Assembly (NCBI RefSeq): GCF_900187125.1
Contig: NZ_LT906468.1
Location: forward strand, 2,418,001 to 2,482,000
Reading direction: 5' to 3'
Length of the DNA stretch: 64,000 nt
Source of the DNA: Sphingobacterium mizutaii
GTDB lineage: Bacteria > Bacteroidota > Bacteroidia > Sphingobacteriales > Sphingobacteriaceae
Below, piece after piece: positions 52,841-62,083 of this stretch. The notes under the pieces are model-generated. The model was not told the DNA's origin, did no database searches, and was given only the letters and a program-made list of their open reading frames with translations. Numbering within the stretch: the first letter of the stretch is position 1; each line of letters opens with the position of its first letter. A program made the translations under genes and the position numbers.

Positions 52841-54040
52841 ATGCCAACTATTTCTCAAAAGGGCACCAACATGCCTGCATCGCCTATTAGAAAACTAACT
52901 CCATTTGCCGATCAGGCCAAAAAAGATGGAAAGAAAATTTACCATTTGAATATAGGTCAGCCTGATATTGAAACGCCTGAAATCATGTTGAATGCTTTAA
53001 AAAACATTGATTTTAAAGTTTGGGCTTATACCCCTTCTGAAGGAACTTTATCTTACAGAACAAAATTGGCTGAGTATTATAATAAAATCCATTATAACAT
53101 CACTCCCAACGATATATTAGTGACCAATGGTGGCTCTGAAGCTATTACCATTGCCATGCAAGCCTGCCTTAACCCGGGTGAAGAAGTTATCATTCCTGAA
53201 CCTTTCTATGCAAACTATAATGGTTTCGCTTGTTCGGCTGATATCGTCGTTAAACCCATCATGTCCGTTATTGACAATGGCTTCGCTTTACCGTCTATTG
53301 CTGATTTCGAAAAAGTAATCACCGAAAAAACGAAAGCTATCGCCATCTGTAATCCGAACAACCCAACAGGTTACCTCTATTCTAGGGAAGAATTAGAAGC
53401 TCTGAAAGAACTTTGTTTGAAACATGACCTTTATCTGTTCTCAGACGAAGCTTATAGAGAGTTTTGTTATGATGGTCGCGAATTCATCTCCCCAATGCAA
53501 TTAGAAGGTCTAGAGCAAAACGTGGTGGTATTTGATACCGTTTCTAAACGTTATTCAGCTTGTGGAGCAAGAATTGGATGTATCATTACCAAAAACAGAG
53601 AATTATACCTGACAGCATTAAAATTTGCTCAAGCAAGACTGAGCCCTTCTTTAGAAGGCCAGATCGCTGGAGAAGCTGCAGTAGATACTCCTGACAGTTA
53701 TTTTGAAGCAGTTTCTAAAGAGTATACCGCGAGAAGGGATACATTGGTAGAAGGACTTAATAAAATTGATGGGGTCTTCTGCCCTAACCCAGGTGGTGCA
53801 TTCTACGTAATTGCAAAATTGCCAATTGATAATGCAGACAATTTCTGCCAATGGATGTTGGAGAAATTCTCTTACAACAATGAAACGGTGATGATGGCCC
53901 CAGCAACCGGATTCTACTCTACTCCAGGTGCCGGTTCAAACGAAGTGCGTTTGGCTTATGTATTAAACCAAGACGACCTTAAAAAAGCACTAACTTGCTT
54001 AGAAAAAGGTCTAGAAGAATATCCGGGAAGAACAAACTAA
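52841..54040 (+). CDS. Class I/II aminotransferase (aspartate aminotransferase-like)
   Basis: A 399-residue fold-type I PLP aminotransferase. Motifs: HLNIGQPDIETPE, VTNGGSEAITIAMQACLNPGEEV, NPNNPTGYLYS (Asn/Pro/Thr at PLP), SDEAYREFCYDG (Asp-Tyr), VVFDTVSKRYSACGARIGC (Schiff-base Lys in SKRYS), and the carboxylate-binding Arg in NEVRLAYVL. The most likely activity is aspartate or aromatic amino acid transamination; which one cannot be told by eye. A -7-type TATTTTTG lies at 52805-52812 and a terminator follows the gene. Confidence 0.9.
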   Translation: MPTISQKGTNMPASPIRKLTPFADQAKKDGKKIYHLNIGQPDIETPEIMLNALKNIDFKVWAYTPSEGTLSYRTKLAEYYNKIHYNITPNDILVTNGGSEAITIAMQACLNPGEEVIIPEPFYANYNGFACSADIVVKPIMSVIDNGFALPSIADFEKVITEKTKAIAICNPNNPTGYLYSREELEALKELCLKHDLYLFSDEAYREFCYDGREFISPMQLEGLEQNVVVFDTVSKRYSACGARIGCIITKNRELYLTALKFAQARLSPSLEGQIAGEAAVDTPDSYFEAVSKEYTARRDTLVEGLNKIDGVFCPNPGGAFYVIAKLPIDNADNFCQWMLEKFSYNNETVMMAPATGFYSTPGAGSNEVRLAYVLNQDDLKKALTCLEKGLEEYPGRTN

Positions 54041-54061
54041 GTTTAATCCCATAACATTTTC

Positions 54062-54093
54062 AAAGGTCGCTATTTTATCTAGCGACCTTTTTA
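54062..54093 (+). terminator. Intrinsic terminator after the aminotransferase gene
   Basis: AAAGGTCGCTA / TAGCGACCTTT, perfect 11-base stem with a 7-base loop, then TTATTTT. Confidence 0.9.
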
Positions 54094-54228
54094 TTTTCTC
54101 CAACATCTTATCTTAATAATCGCATAAATAACACTTATTAATCATCAGCAAACCAGTCACTTATAAAAAATATACAACAATTTACAATCTTTGGCGTTTA
54201 TAATAGTAGAAACTAATGAATAATATAT

Positions 54229-54522
54229 ATGGATAAATTAAAGAAATTCGAATTAATGGAGAAAATATCCAGAGAATTAGAGGACATTAGAAATAGCCAA
54301 CAGGCTGTTTTAGAAAAAATCGCAAAAGTTGAAATTGACAATATAGAGTTAGGTGATAAAACTATCGAAAGCAAAATTCCTGATATCTATCAACGAACTG
54401 CTGATAACTCTGAAGCTATTCTGGAGATCCTCAATTCCTTCCAAGAGAAAACAGATGATTTTGGAAGTAAAAACAATATCGATCAGTTGAAACAACAACA
54501 AGAAATCGATAATATGAAATAA
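54229..54522 (+). CDS. Small coiled-coil hypothetical protein
   Basis: 97 residues, very hydrophilic, no Cys or Trp. Heptad-like MDKLKKFELMEKISRELEDIRNSQQ and SEAILEILNSFQEKTDDFG suggest a short coiled-coil protein. No family is recognised. It is a genuine gene judged by its AT-rich upstream region and own terminator. Convergent with cmk. Confidence 0.55.
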   Translation: MDKLKKFELMEKISRELEDIRNSQQAVLEKIAKVEIDNIELGDKTIESKIPDIYQRTADNSEAILEILNSFQEKTDDFGSKNNIDQLKQQQEIDNMK

Positions 54523-54525
54523 TAG

Positions 54526-54553
54526 AAAAGGCCTCAAATTGAGGCCTTTTTCT
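54526..54553. terminator. Bidirectional terminator, coiled-coil gene / cmk
   Basis: AAAAGGCCTCAA / TTGAGGCCTTTT (54526-54537, 54539-54550) followed by TTCTTTT; A-run on the other side serves cmk. Confidence 0.9.
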
Positions 54554-54568
54554 TTTAATATCTTTCCC

Positions 54569-55258
54569 TTAGGATTGCGGCAATGCGATTCTATCTTTTA
54601 CCAATTGAATCACGAAATTCAATTGCTCAATTTGGTTCAATTCTGAATTATCCAACACCACTGCATCTTCTGCCTGTCTCAACGGGCTCTCCTCCCTTGT
54701 GCTATCAATATGATCGCGATGCGATAGGTTTTCTTTCACTTCTTCCATCGTCAAAACCTCACCTTTTGCAGACAATTCTGCAAATCTACGCTCGGCTCTC
54801 ACTTGTGGGCTTGCCGTCATAAAGATCTTAAGATCTGCATTCGGGAAAACGGTGGTGCCTATATCTCGACCATCCATCACAATATTCCTCTTCATGCCCA
54901 AATCCTGCTGCTGCTTCACCATAGCCTTACGGACAGCCTTCAATGCACTTACCTCAGAGACATATTCCGATACTTCCATCGTTCTGATCGCATCTGATAC
55001 GTCTGTGCCATTCAATAAGATCTGTGTTTTTTCAGGATTAGGTATAAAATCAATATGGATATTCTCTAAAGCAGTGGAAACGGCTTGTTCATTGTTGATA
55101 TCGATTTGGTTCTGTTGAATATACAAGGTTACTGCCCTGTACATTGCTCCACTGTCAATAAAAACAAAATTCAATTCTTTCGCCAATGCCTTTGCCACTG
55201 TACTCTTTCCGCATGATGAAAAACCATCAATAGCAATTACAAAATTCTTCATAACCAT
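54569..55258 (-). CDS. cmk: Cytidylate kinase
   Basis: A 229-residue (d)CMP kinase. P-loop AIDGFSSCGKSTVAKALAKEL, DSGAMYRAVTLYI, MDGRDIGTTVFPNADLKIFMTASPQVRAERR and HRDHIDSTREESPLRQAEDAVVLDNS are standard. It phosphorylates CMP and dCMP for nucleic-acid precursor supply. The start MVMKNF shares one base with the stop of the upstream gene (TAATG); MKNF at 55252 is possible. Confidence 0.96.
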   Translation of the reverse strand: MVMKNFVIAIDGFSSCGKSTVAKALAKELNFVFIDSGAMYRAVTLYIQQNQIDINNEQAVSTALENIHIDFIPNPEKTQILLNGTDVSDAIRTMEVSEYVSEVSALKAVRKAMVKQQQDLGMKRNIVMDGRDIGTTVFPNADLKIFMTASPQVRAERRFAELSAKGEVLTMEEVKENLSHRDHIDSTREESPLRQAEDAVVLDNSELNQIEQLNFVIQLVKDRIALPQS

Positions 55259-55671
55259 TAGTTGGTTCCTCCAATCATTACACCGGGTTTATTTACCAAT
55301 GGAATCTTAATCAGATTCTCATCAACAATACTCTCTGGTAAGAAAACGTATTTCTTATCATAAATAGTACCGTCCATATAATAACTCAACCAATATTCAT
55401 TGGTCAGTCCGAAAACCTGCGGATCGATCGCTTCGATCTTTTGAGAAGTCTTGGCATCCATGTCACCGATGAAATGCCTCAGAATGGTCGTTTTCACATC
55501 CTTGCCATCTTTTATGCCATACCCTTTAGAGGATACCAGCACATTTTGAATGGCAGTATTTTTTTCATTGATCAAATAAACATTCCAAACCTTTGTAGTC
55601 GGAGATTCAGCTTCCAGAACAACGGCTACTGAGATATCTTCAACTATATTTAAAGGTAGATCTTTCTTCAT
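55258..55671 (-). CDS. Conserved hypothetical protein between topA and cmk
   Basis: A 137-residue soluble protein. It starts MKKDLPLNIVEDISVAVVLEAESPTTKVWNVYLIN and ends LVNKPGVMIGGTN. VLVSSKGYGIKDGKDVKTTILRHFIGDM and NEYWLSYYMDGTIYDKKYVFLPESI are likely conserved blocks. I do not know a function. Homologues seem confined to Bacteroidota by memory. It sits in a tight operon (6 bases after topA, one-base overlap with cmk). Confidence 0.75.
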   Translation of the reverse strand: MKKDLPLNIVEDISVAVVLEAESPTTKVWNVYLINEKNTAIQNVLVSSKGYGIKDGKDVKTTILRHFIGDMDAKTSQKIEAIDPQVFGLTNEYWLSYYMDGTIYDKKYVFLPESIVDENLIKIPLVNKPGVMIGGTN

Positions 55672-55677
55672 TTTATC

Positions 55678-58071
55678 CTATTTCTTTTTAGCCGTAGCTT
55701 TTTTAGTAGTCGTCTTTTTAGTAGTCGTTTTAGTCGCTTTCGTTGCTCGTGCGGCTTTTTTTGCCGAAGGCGATTTGCTATCTTCCTCAGCCCATTTCAG
55801 TACGTCCGCATAAGTGATCTTCTCAACTTCAACACCTTTTGGGATTTTGAGGTTTTGCTTTCCAAAACGAACAAAAGGTCCCCAACGGCCATTTTCAATC
55901 TTCGCTTCCGGATTTTCATCAAAAATCTTGATGATCTTATCTTTATCTTTCTGACGTTTCTCCTCAATGATCTGAATAGCTTGATCTTGCTCTACATCCA
56001 AAGGATCCAAACCTTTAGGTAATGAATAGAAGCTGCTGTTATGGCGAATATATGGTCCAAAACGACCGATAGCTACCGTCATCTCTTTCCCTTCAAATTC
56101 TCCAACTTTTTTAGGCAGCTTGAACAATTCCAATGCTTCTTCCAAAGTAATGGTCTCAATCATCTGTCCTTTACGTAGGGAAGCAAATACTGGTTTTTCT
56201 TCATCATCTGCCGTTCCAATCTGAACCAATGGCCCAAAACGACCTACACGAACCGAAATCGGCTTTCCTGTTACAGGATCTACACCTAATTCACGTTCAT
56301 GCGTAGCACGATCAGCATTATCTAATGTATTTTGTACTTCCGAATGGAATGGCCCATAGAAATTGGAAAGCATATCAGTCCATTCTTTGAAGCCCTGAGC
56401 AATCTCGTCAAATTCCTTTTCTACCTTAGCAGTAAAATGATAATCCACGATTCCTTTGAAATGTTGTACCAAGAAATCATTCACCAAAACACCGATATCT
56501 GTAGGGAACATCTTATTGCGCTCCGCCCCGGTTATTTCAGTTTTAGTCTGTGAAGTCACCTGTCCGCCATTTAAGGTAAGTACTTTATAAGCTCTTTCCT
56601 TTCCATCACGGTCTTCTTTGACAACATATCCACGGTTTTGAATGGTCGAAATAGTAGGTGCATACGTTGAAGGACGACCGATACCCAATTCTTCCAATTT
56701 CTTAACCAATGAAGCTTCTGTAAACCTTGCCGGTGGTCTCGAAAACCTTTCCGTCGCATGCATGATCTCTAGATTCAGCTCTTGCCCTTTACTTAGTGGT
56801 GGAAGGATGGCATTGTCTGAATTATCCAGATCGATTTCATCATTGTCATCATCTGAAGATTCAAAATATACTTTCAAGAAACCATCAAATTTCATGATCT
56901 CTCCTGTTGCCACTAAATCTTCTGACCTAGTAGAAATCGAGATCTTAGCGGTGGTTTTTTCAAATTCAGCCTCACTCATCTGTGATGCGATTGAACGCTT
57001 CCAGATCAGCTCATATAATCTTTTTTCCGAATTATCGCCATCAATCGTATGATCATTGAAGTACGTAGGACGAATAGCTTCGTGAGCCTCTTGTGCCCCG
57101 GCACTCTTTGTACGGTATTGGCGTAATTTATGGTATTTCTCTCCATAGGCATTGATAATCTCTGCCTGTGCGCCTTGTAATGCCGTGTCAGATAAGTTTA
57201 CCGAGTCGGTACGCATATAGGTAATTCGTCCAGCCTCATATAGACGTTGAGCAACCTGCATGGTCCGGGCAACTGAAAAACCTAACTTTCTACTTGCCTC
57301 TTGTTGCAAGGTCGAAGTCGTAAAAGGTGCTGATGGAGTACGTTTAGATGGTTTGGTTTCTAAACTCTTGATTTGGAATGCAGCCTTTGCACAATCGTTC
57401 AGGAACTGATTCGCTTCCTCAACGGTTGAAAACCTTTGCGGCAATTCCGCTTTGAAACGGTCTTTAGCATTGCCGGTATTAAAAATGGCAACTACCTTAA
57501 ATGCCGCTTCTGCATTAAATTTATTGATATCTCTTTCGCGCTCAACAATTAATCGAACCGCTACAGATTGAACCCTACCCGCTGAAAGTGATGGCTTTAC
57601 CTTTCTCCATAAAACTGGAGACAATTCAAAACCTACTAACCTATCCAATACGCGGCGTGCTTGCTGTGCATTAACCAGGTTAAAATCTATCTTTCTTGGT
57701 GATTCTATCGCTTTTAAAATGGCCGGCTTGGTAATCTCATGGAAAACGATACGCTTAGTTTTATCGTCCTTCAGACCCAAGGTCTCGAATAAGTGCCAGG
57801 AAATGGCTTCCCCCTCACGGTCCTCATCGGACGCTAACCATACTGTCTCTGCAGATTTCGCCAACTTCTTTAACTCACTGACCAAAGCTTTTTTATCCGA
57901 AGGAACTTCATACTTCTGTTTGAAATTGTCTTCCGTGTCAATCGCATCATCGGTTTTCACCAAATCACGGATGTGACCATAACTGGATTTTACTAAAAAA
58001 TCTTTGCCTAAATATCCTTCTATTGTTTTAGCCTTTGCGGGTGACTCGACTATCAATAAATTTTTTGCCAT
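55678..58071 (-). CDS. topA: DNA topoisomerase I
   Basis: A 797-residue type IA topoisomerase. TOPRIM starts NLLIVESPAKAKTIEGYLG; the acidic site is ASDEDREGEAISWH. The catalytic tyrosine lies in GRITYMRTDSVNL (near residue 287). ETGIGRPSTYAPTIS-type block reads LGIGRPSTYAPTISTIQ. Instead of zinc ribbons the C-terminus has two to three Gly-Arg repeats (VGRFGPLVQIG, IGRFGPYIRHN, NGRWGPFVRFG) and ends in a Lys/Thr/Ala-rich tail, a usual trait in Bacteroidota. It relaxes negative supercoils. Confidence 0.97.
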   Translation of the reverse strand: MAKNLLIVESPAKAKTIEGYLGKDFLVKSSYGHIRDLVKTDDAIDTEDNFKQKYEVPSDKKALVSELKKLAKSAETVWLASDEDREGEAISWHLFETLGLKDDKTKRIVFHEITKPAILKAIESPRKIDFNLVNAQQARRVLDRLVGFELSPVLWRKVKPSLSAGRVQSVAVRLIVERERDINKFNAEAAFKVVAIFNTGNAKDRFKAELPQRFSTVEEANQFLNDCAKAAFQIKSLETKPSKRTPSAPFTTSTLQQEASRKLGFSVARTMQVAQRLYEAGRITYMRTDSVNLSDTALQGAQAEIINAYGEKYHKLRQYRTKSAGAQEAHEAIRPTYFNDHTIDGDNSEKRLYELIWKRSIASQMSEAEFEKTTAKISISTRSEDLVATGEIMKFDGFLKVYFESSDDDNDEIDLDNSDNAILPPLSKGQELNLEIMHATERFSRPPARFTEASLVKKLEELGIGRPSTYAPTISTIQNRGYVVKEDRDGKERAYKVLTLNGGQVTSQTKTEITGAERNKMFPTDIGVLVNDFLVQHFKGIVDYHFTAKVEKEFDEIAQGFKEWTDMLSNFYGPFHSEVQNTLDNADRATHERELGVDPVTGKPISVRVGRFGPLVQIGTADDEEKPVFASLRKGQMIETITLEEALELFKLPKKVGEFEGKEMTVAIGRFGPYIRHNSSFYSLPKGLDPLDVEQDQAIQIIEEKRQKDKDKIIKIFDENPEAKIENGRWGPFVRFGKQNLKIPKGVEVEKITYADVLKWAEEDSKSPSAKKAARATKATKTTTKKTTTKKATAKKK

Positions 58072-58166
58072 TTAAATTCTTTGATTTGATGCAAAGAAAA
58101 CGATTTCAAAATGGAATGCAAATTCTTTTTTATCCCCAATGGCAAAAAAGTGAGTACAATCATTTA

Positions 58167-59018
58167 TCAATTAACCCAAATATCAAGTAAATAAAACACG
58201 GCAAAAACTACCGAGGCAACCCCGTTGGTGGTCATAAATGCACGGTCTACTCTACTTAAATCTGTTGGACTCACGATTCGATGCTGATAAATTAATAATG
58301 CCGCATAAAATGCAACACCTATATAATATAAGATACCGACTGGCATGAATAAGACCGGAAGAAGCACAAATATAAAGGACAGAACATGAAGCACTTCAGA
58401 AATCCTCAATGCTGTCTTTCCTCCAAAATTCGCTGGAATTGAATTCAAGCCATTTGCTTTGTCAAATTCCTCATCCTGCAAGGCATAAATAATGTCAAAG
58501 CCACTGACCCATGTCAATACTGCCAAGCCATAAAAAATCGGTACGATATTGAATTCACCTGTAACGGCTAAATAAGCCCCAACTGGAGCCAAGCCCAATC
58601 CTATCCCCAAGACAATATGACATAAAGGAGATATTCTTTTCATATAGGAATAGAACAAAATCACGAATAAGGCCACAGGTGATAGCACAAAACACATGAA
58701 GTTGATAAAATAACAGGCTACCATAAAAACGATACAGTTGATAATCGTAAATAATAAAGCCTGCTTCGGACTGATCCGACCTGCCGGAATATCACGAACT
58801 GCAGTCCGCGGATTCAATGCATCGATATCTCGATCCAAATACCTGTTAAATGCCATCGCAGCATTCCTTGCCGTAACCATACAGACCAACATCAATAAAA
58901 ACAACTTCCATTCAAATTGATAATCTGTAGTATGTATAGCCAAGAAAAAACCGATGATAGCAAAAGGAAGAGCAAATATACTGTGTGCAAAAAGCACCAA
59001 GGACATATATTTTTTCAT
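58167..59018 (-). CDS. UbiA-like prenyltransferase (quinone biosynthesis)
   Basis: A 283-residue integral membrane prenyltransferase with 8-9 helices. The two Asp motifs binding Mg-prenyl-diphosphate are AFNRYLDRDIDALNPRT and DIIYALQDEEFDKANGLNS. As this phylum makes menaquinone, the true role is probably in menaquinone synthesis (MenA- or futalosine MqnP-type) rather than 4-hydroxybenzoate prenylation. Ends 3 bases before engB in the same direction. Confidence 0.88.
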   Translation of the reverse strand: MKKYMSLVLFAHSIFALPFAIIGFFLAIHTTDYQFEWKLFLLMLVCMVTARNAAMAFNRYLDRDIDALNPRTAVRDIPAGRISPKQALLFTIINCIVFMVACYFINFMCFVLSPVALFVILFYSYMKRISPLCHIVLGIGLGLAPVGAYLAVTGEFNIVPIFYGLAVLTWVSGFDIIYALQDEEFDKANGLNSIPANFGGKTALRISEVLHVLSFIFVLLPVLFMPVGILYYIGVAFYAALLIYQHRIVSPTDLSRVDRAFMTTNGVASVVFAVFYLLDIWVN

Positions 59019-59021
59019 AAA

Positions 59022-59633
59022 CTAGCTAAGTGGAGAAACAAAGTTATTATTGATTTCACCTATGGTCTGCAATACTGCTTCACAACCTAATTTTGTTTCT
59101 GAAGAAGTCAAGATATGTGGAGGCACTTCCTCAAACCAAACTTTCAATGCCTTTCTGAACTTGGCAATATTCTGGTCCGCCTTCACTCCGGAATGCTTAT
59201 CCGCTTTCGTGAATAACAAAAAGAATGGAATACCCTGCTCCCCTAACCAATAACAAAAATCTAGATCTATTTTCTGGGGTTCATGTCTACTGTCGATCAG
59301 GACAAATACACATTGCAAATTTTCACGTTTAGTCAAATATTCACGGATGAATTTCTCCCAAGTTGCACGGTTCTTCTTCGAAGTCTGCGCAAATCCATAG
59401 CCTGGTAAATCGACCAGATACCACTCATCATTAATGATAAAATGGTTGATCAACTGGGTCTTACCCGGTTTTTGTGAAGTTTTAGCCAAGCCCTTCCTAC
59501 GGGTGATTGCATTGATCAAGGAAGACTTCCCTACATTCGAACGGCCAATAAAGGCGTACTCCGCTTTATTTGCCTCAGGAAGCTTATTGACATCTGTATT
59601 ACTGGTTAAGAATTCTGCTCGATTGATATTCAT
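59022..59633 (-). CDS. engB: Ribosome biogenesis GTPase EngB/YsxC
   Basis: A 203-residue GTPase. The start MNINRAEFLTSNTDV is normal for the family. G1 is IGRSNVGKSSLINAI, G2/G3 KTSQKPGKTQLINHF and VDLPGYGFAQTSK, G4 FTKADKHS. It helps assemble the 50S subunit. A minus-strand TACCTTTG box lies only 4 bases before the start codon (59645-59638), which would leave almost no leader. Confidence 0.96.
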   Translation of the reverse strand: MNINRAEFLTSNTDVNKLPEANKAEYAFIGRSNVGKSSLINAITRRKGLAKTSQKPGKTQLINHFIINDEWYLVDLPGYGFAQTSKKNRATWEKFIREYLTKRENLQCVFVLIDSRHEPQKIDLDFCYWLGEQGIPFFLLFTKADKHSGVKADQNIAKFRKALKVWFEEVPPHILTSSETKLGCEAVLQTIGEINNNFVSPLS

Positions 59634-59737
59634 AAGGCAAAGGTACGATTAAAAACGCTTTTATTTCTTATCAGAATAATACCTAGACCGCATTCAATTC
59701 AAGAAAAATTCATAATTTCATCAACAAATCCATATAT

Positions 59738-60643
59738 ATGCTCGAAATTAAGAATATTGTTAAGCAATATGCCAATCATAAAGCATTAGACGATGTCTCT
59801 ATCCATGTACCTAGCGGAAAAATCTTTGGCCTTTTAGGACCCAATGGTGCCGGAAAAACATCGCTTATCCGTATCATAAATCAGATTACAGCACCTGATG
59901 CCGGACAGATCCTGTTCGACGGACAACCGTTGAACTCTTCCCACATCGGCAGAATTGGCTACCTCCCTGAAGAACGCGGACTTTATAAGAAAATGCTGAT
60001 CGGTGATCAGATGATCTACCTCGCCCAATTGAAAGGCCTTAGCAAAAACGACGCAAAGGAAAAGATCAAATATTGGTTTGAAAAACTGAAAATCGAAAGC
60101 TGGTGGGACAAAAAAGTTGAAGATTTGAGCAAAGGTATGCAACAGAAAGTACAATTTGTGGCAACCGTCCTACATGAACCCGACCTGATTATCCTCGATG
60201 AACCTTTCTCCGGATTTGACCCTGTCAATGCACAGGTTATCCAAGATGAAATCCTTGAACTCAACAAAAAGGGAGCTACCATTATTTATTCTACACACCG
60301 CATGGAGTCTGTAGAGGCCTTATGTGATAATATTGCCCTACTGAACAAATCCAAGGTTATCCTGGAAGGTTCTGTAAAGGAAATCAAAAATAATTATAGA
60401 AATCAAACCTATAAGATCGAATATAGCTTGAAACCTGAAACATCGGCGATCCAACTCGATCACAATTTATGGCAAATCATGGAAAATGAGTCGAATGGCA
60501 ATAATGCCCTAACGATCCAAATTCCTCAAGACAAATCTTTAAACGATGTTTTGACCCATTTGATTCCGCAAATTGAAATCCAACAGATCTTTGAGATCAT
60601 CCCGTCCATGAATGATATCTTTATTGATAAAGTAACCAACTAA
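59738..60643 (+). CDS. ABC transporter ATPase (NatA-like exporter)
   Basis: A 301-residue ABC ATPase. Walker A is GLLGPNGAGKTSLIRII, Q-loop GYLPEERGLYKKM, signature LSKGMQQKVQFVATVLHEP, Walker B LIILDEPFSGFDP, H-loop YSTHRMESVEAL. The C-terminal tail of about 80 residues is typical of the DrrA/NatA group. It works with the ABC-2 permease 14 bases downstream to export an unknown substrate. Confidence 0.93.
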   Translation: MLEIKNIVKQYANHKALDDVSIHVPSGKIFGLLGPNGAGKTSLIRIINQITAPDAGQILFDGQPLNSSHIGRIGYLPEERGLYKKMLIGDQMIYLAQLKGLSKNDAKEKIKYWFEKLKIESWWDKKVEDLSKGMQQKVQFVATVLHEPDLIILDEPFSGFDPVNAQVIQDEILELNKKGATIIYSTHRMESVEALCDNIALLNKSKVILEGSVKEIKNNYRNQTYKIEYSLKPETSAIQLDHNLWQIMENESNGNNALTIQIPQDKSLNDVLTHLIPQIEIQQIFEIIPSMNDIFIDKVTN

Positions 60644-60657
60644 CTGCCGAAAAGTAT

Positions 60658-61974
60658 ATGAACAAGATATTATTAATCATACAAAGAGAATATTTAAGCA
60701 GGGTCAAGAAAAAATCCTTCCTGCTCACTACTTTTCTGGTGCCCCTGTTTTTTATTGGCATGTACGTTGGAGTATTCTTTTTGACAAAAAAGAGCTTTGA
60801 AGATTCCAAAGCTTTGATCTATGTGGTCGATAACAGCAAAGAAGTAGGTGTCCTGCTAAAGAATACCGAACAGATTACTTTTACCCAATCTACCCAAGAG
60901 CTGAACCAACAGATCCAAGAAATCAAGGACCTCGATGGAAACACCAATATCCTCATGATCCCAGAGGACTTCTACCAATCACACCATATTGAATTCCTTT
61001 CTTCTGGCAAGCCGAATATTGGCACTAAAGCCGCTGTGGAATCCCAATTGGAAGACATATTGCTGGAATATCAATACAAGGAACTGAATATAGACGCCTC
61101 CAAGATCAAAAGCATCGATACCAAGATCAATACTGCTGCCAAGGAAATAACATCCTCAGGCGAAGCGAAAGACAGCGATACGCGAATCGCTATGGGAATT
61201 GCCATGGCCTTATCGGTACTGATCTACCTATCCTTATTTTTATATGGCGCCCAAGTCATGCGCGGTATTATTGAGGAGAAATCAAACCGGATCATTGAAG
61301 TCATCATCTCATCCGTTAAACCCTTCCAATTGATGATGGGAAAGATTATCGGCATTGGTTTGGTCGGCATCACTCAATTTGTACTTTGGATCATTTTAAG
61401 CTTTGGTCTGATCAGCATAGCTTCCAATACCTTGATCGATAAATCTGATTTTCAAAAGGAAATGATGCAGAACGCTCCGCAAGGGGCAGAAATGCAAATG
61501 GACAATAACTCCATTATCACTGAAATCAGCACGGCAATGGATGCTGTCAATATCCCTGAATTATTGATTACGTTCTTCCTGTTCTTTATTGGAGGATACA
61601 TGCTTTATAGTGCGCTGTTTGCTGCCGTTGGTTCAGCTGTCGATAATGAAACCGAGGCCAACCAGTTTACCATGCCTATTACCACGCCATTGTTATTGGC
61701 TTATATCCTTTCTTTTGGAGTCTTGGTCAACAATCCCCATGGCCCAATTGCCACTTGGTTAAGCTTTATTCCATTAACCTCGCCGATTGCCATGCTCGTT
61801 AGGATTCCATTCGGGGTCCCTACTTGGCAAATCATCGTATCCTTTATCCTGCTCGTTGCTGGATTTATATTTACGACCTGGGTTGCCGCAAGAATATATC
61901 GGATCGGTATTTTGATGTACGGTAAGAAAGCCAGCTTTAAAGAACTTATTAAATGGTTCCGATACAAAAGTTAG
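60658..61974 (+). CDS. ABC-2 type permease (NatB-like)
   Basis: A 438-residue inner-membrane protein. TM1 is at about residues 20-42 (KKKSFLLTTFLVPLFFIGMYVGVFFL), then a large extracytosolic domain to about 180, then five further helices. The motif YGAQVMRGIIEEKSNRIIEVIISSVKPFQLMMGKIIGIGLVG is the ABC-2 coupling segment, as in NatB-like sodium or drug exporters. Partner of the upstream ATPase. Terminated by a strong hairpin. Confidence 0.9.
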   Translation: MNKILLIIQREYLSRVKKKSFLLTTFLVPLFFIGMYVGVFFLTKKSFEDSKALIYVVDNSKEVGVLLKNTEQITFTQSTQELNQQIQEIKDLDGNTNILMIPEDFYQSHHIEFLSSGKPNIGTKAAVESQLEDILLEYQYKELNIDASKIKSIDTKINTAAKEITSSGEAKDSDTRIAMGIAMALSVLIYLSLFLYGAQVMRGIIEEKSNRIIEVIISSVKPFQLMMGKIIGIGLVGITQFVLWIILSFGLISIASNTLIDKSDFQKEMMQNAPQGAEMQMDNNSIITEISTAMDAVNIPELLITFFLFFIGGYMLYSALFAAVGSAVDNETEANQFTMPITTPLLLAYILSFGVLVNNPHGPIATWLSFIPLTSPIAMLVRIPFGVPTWQIIVSFILLVAGFIFTTWVAARIYRIGILMYGKKASFKELIKWFRYKS

Positions 61975-61994
61975 CAACCAAAAAGATACATTTT

Positions 61995-62040
61995 AAAAGC
62001 CCTTCTGAAAGTTAATTTTAAGAAGGGCTTTTAAATTTTT
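61995..62040 (+). terminator. Intrinsic terminator after the ABC exporter pair
   Basis: AAAAGCCCTTCT (61995-62006) and AGAAGGGCTTTT (62021-62032), perfect 12-base stem followed by TTAAATTTTTT. Confidence 0.9.
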
Positions 62041-62083
62041 TATACCTTTACCATCGCTGTAATAAAATTCAAACAGAATTCAA

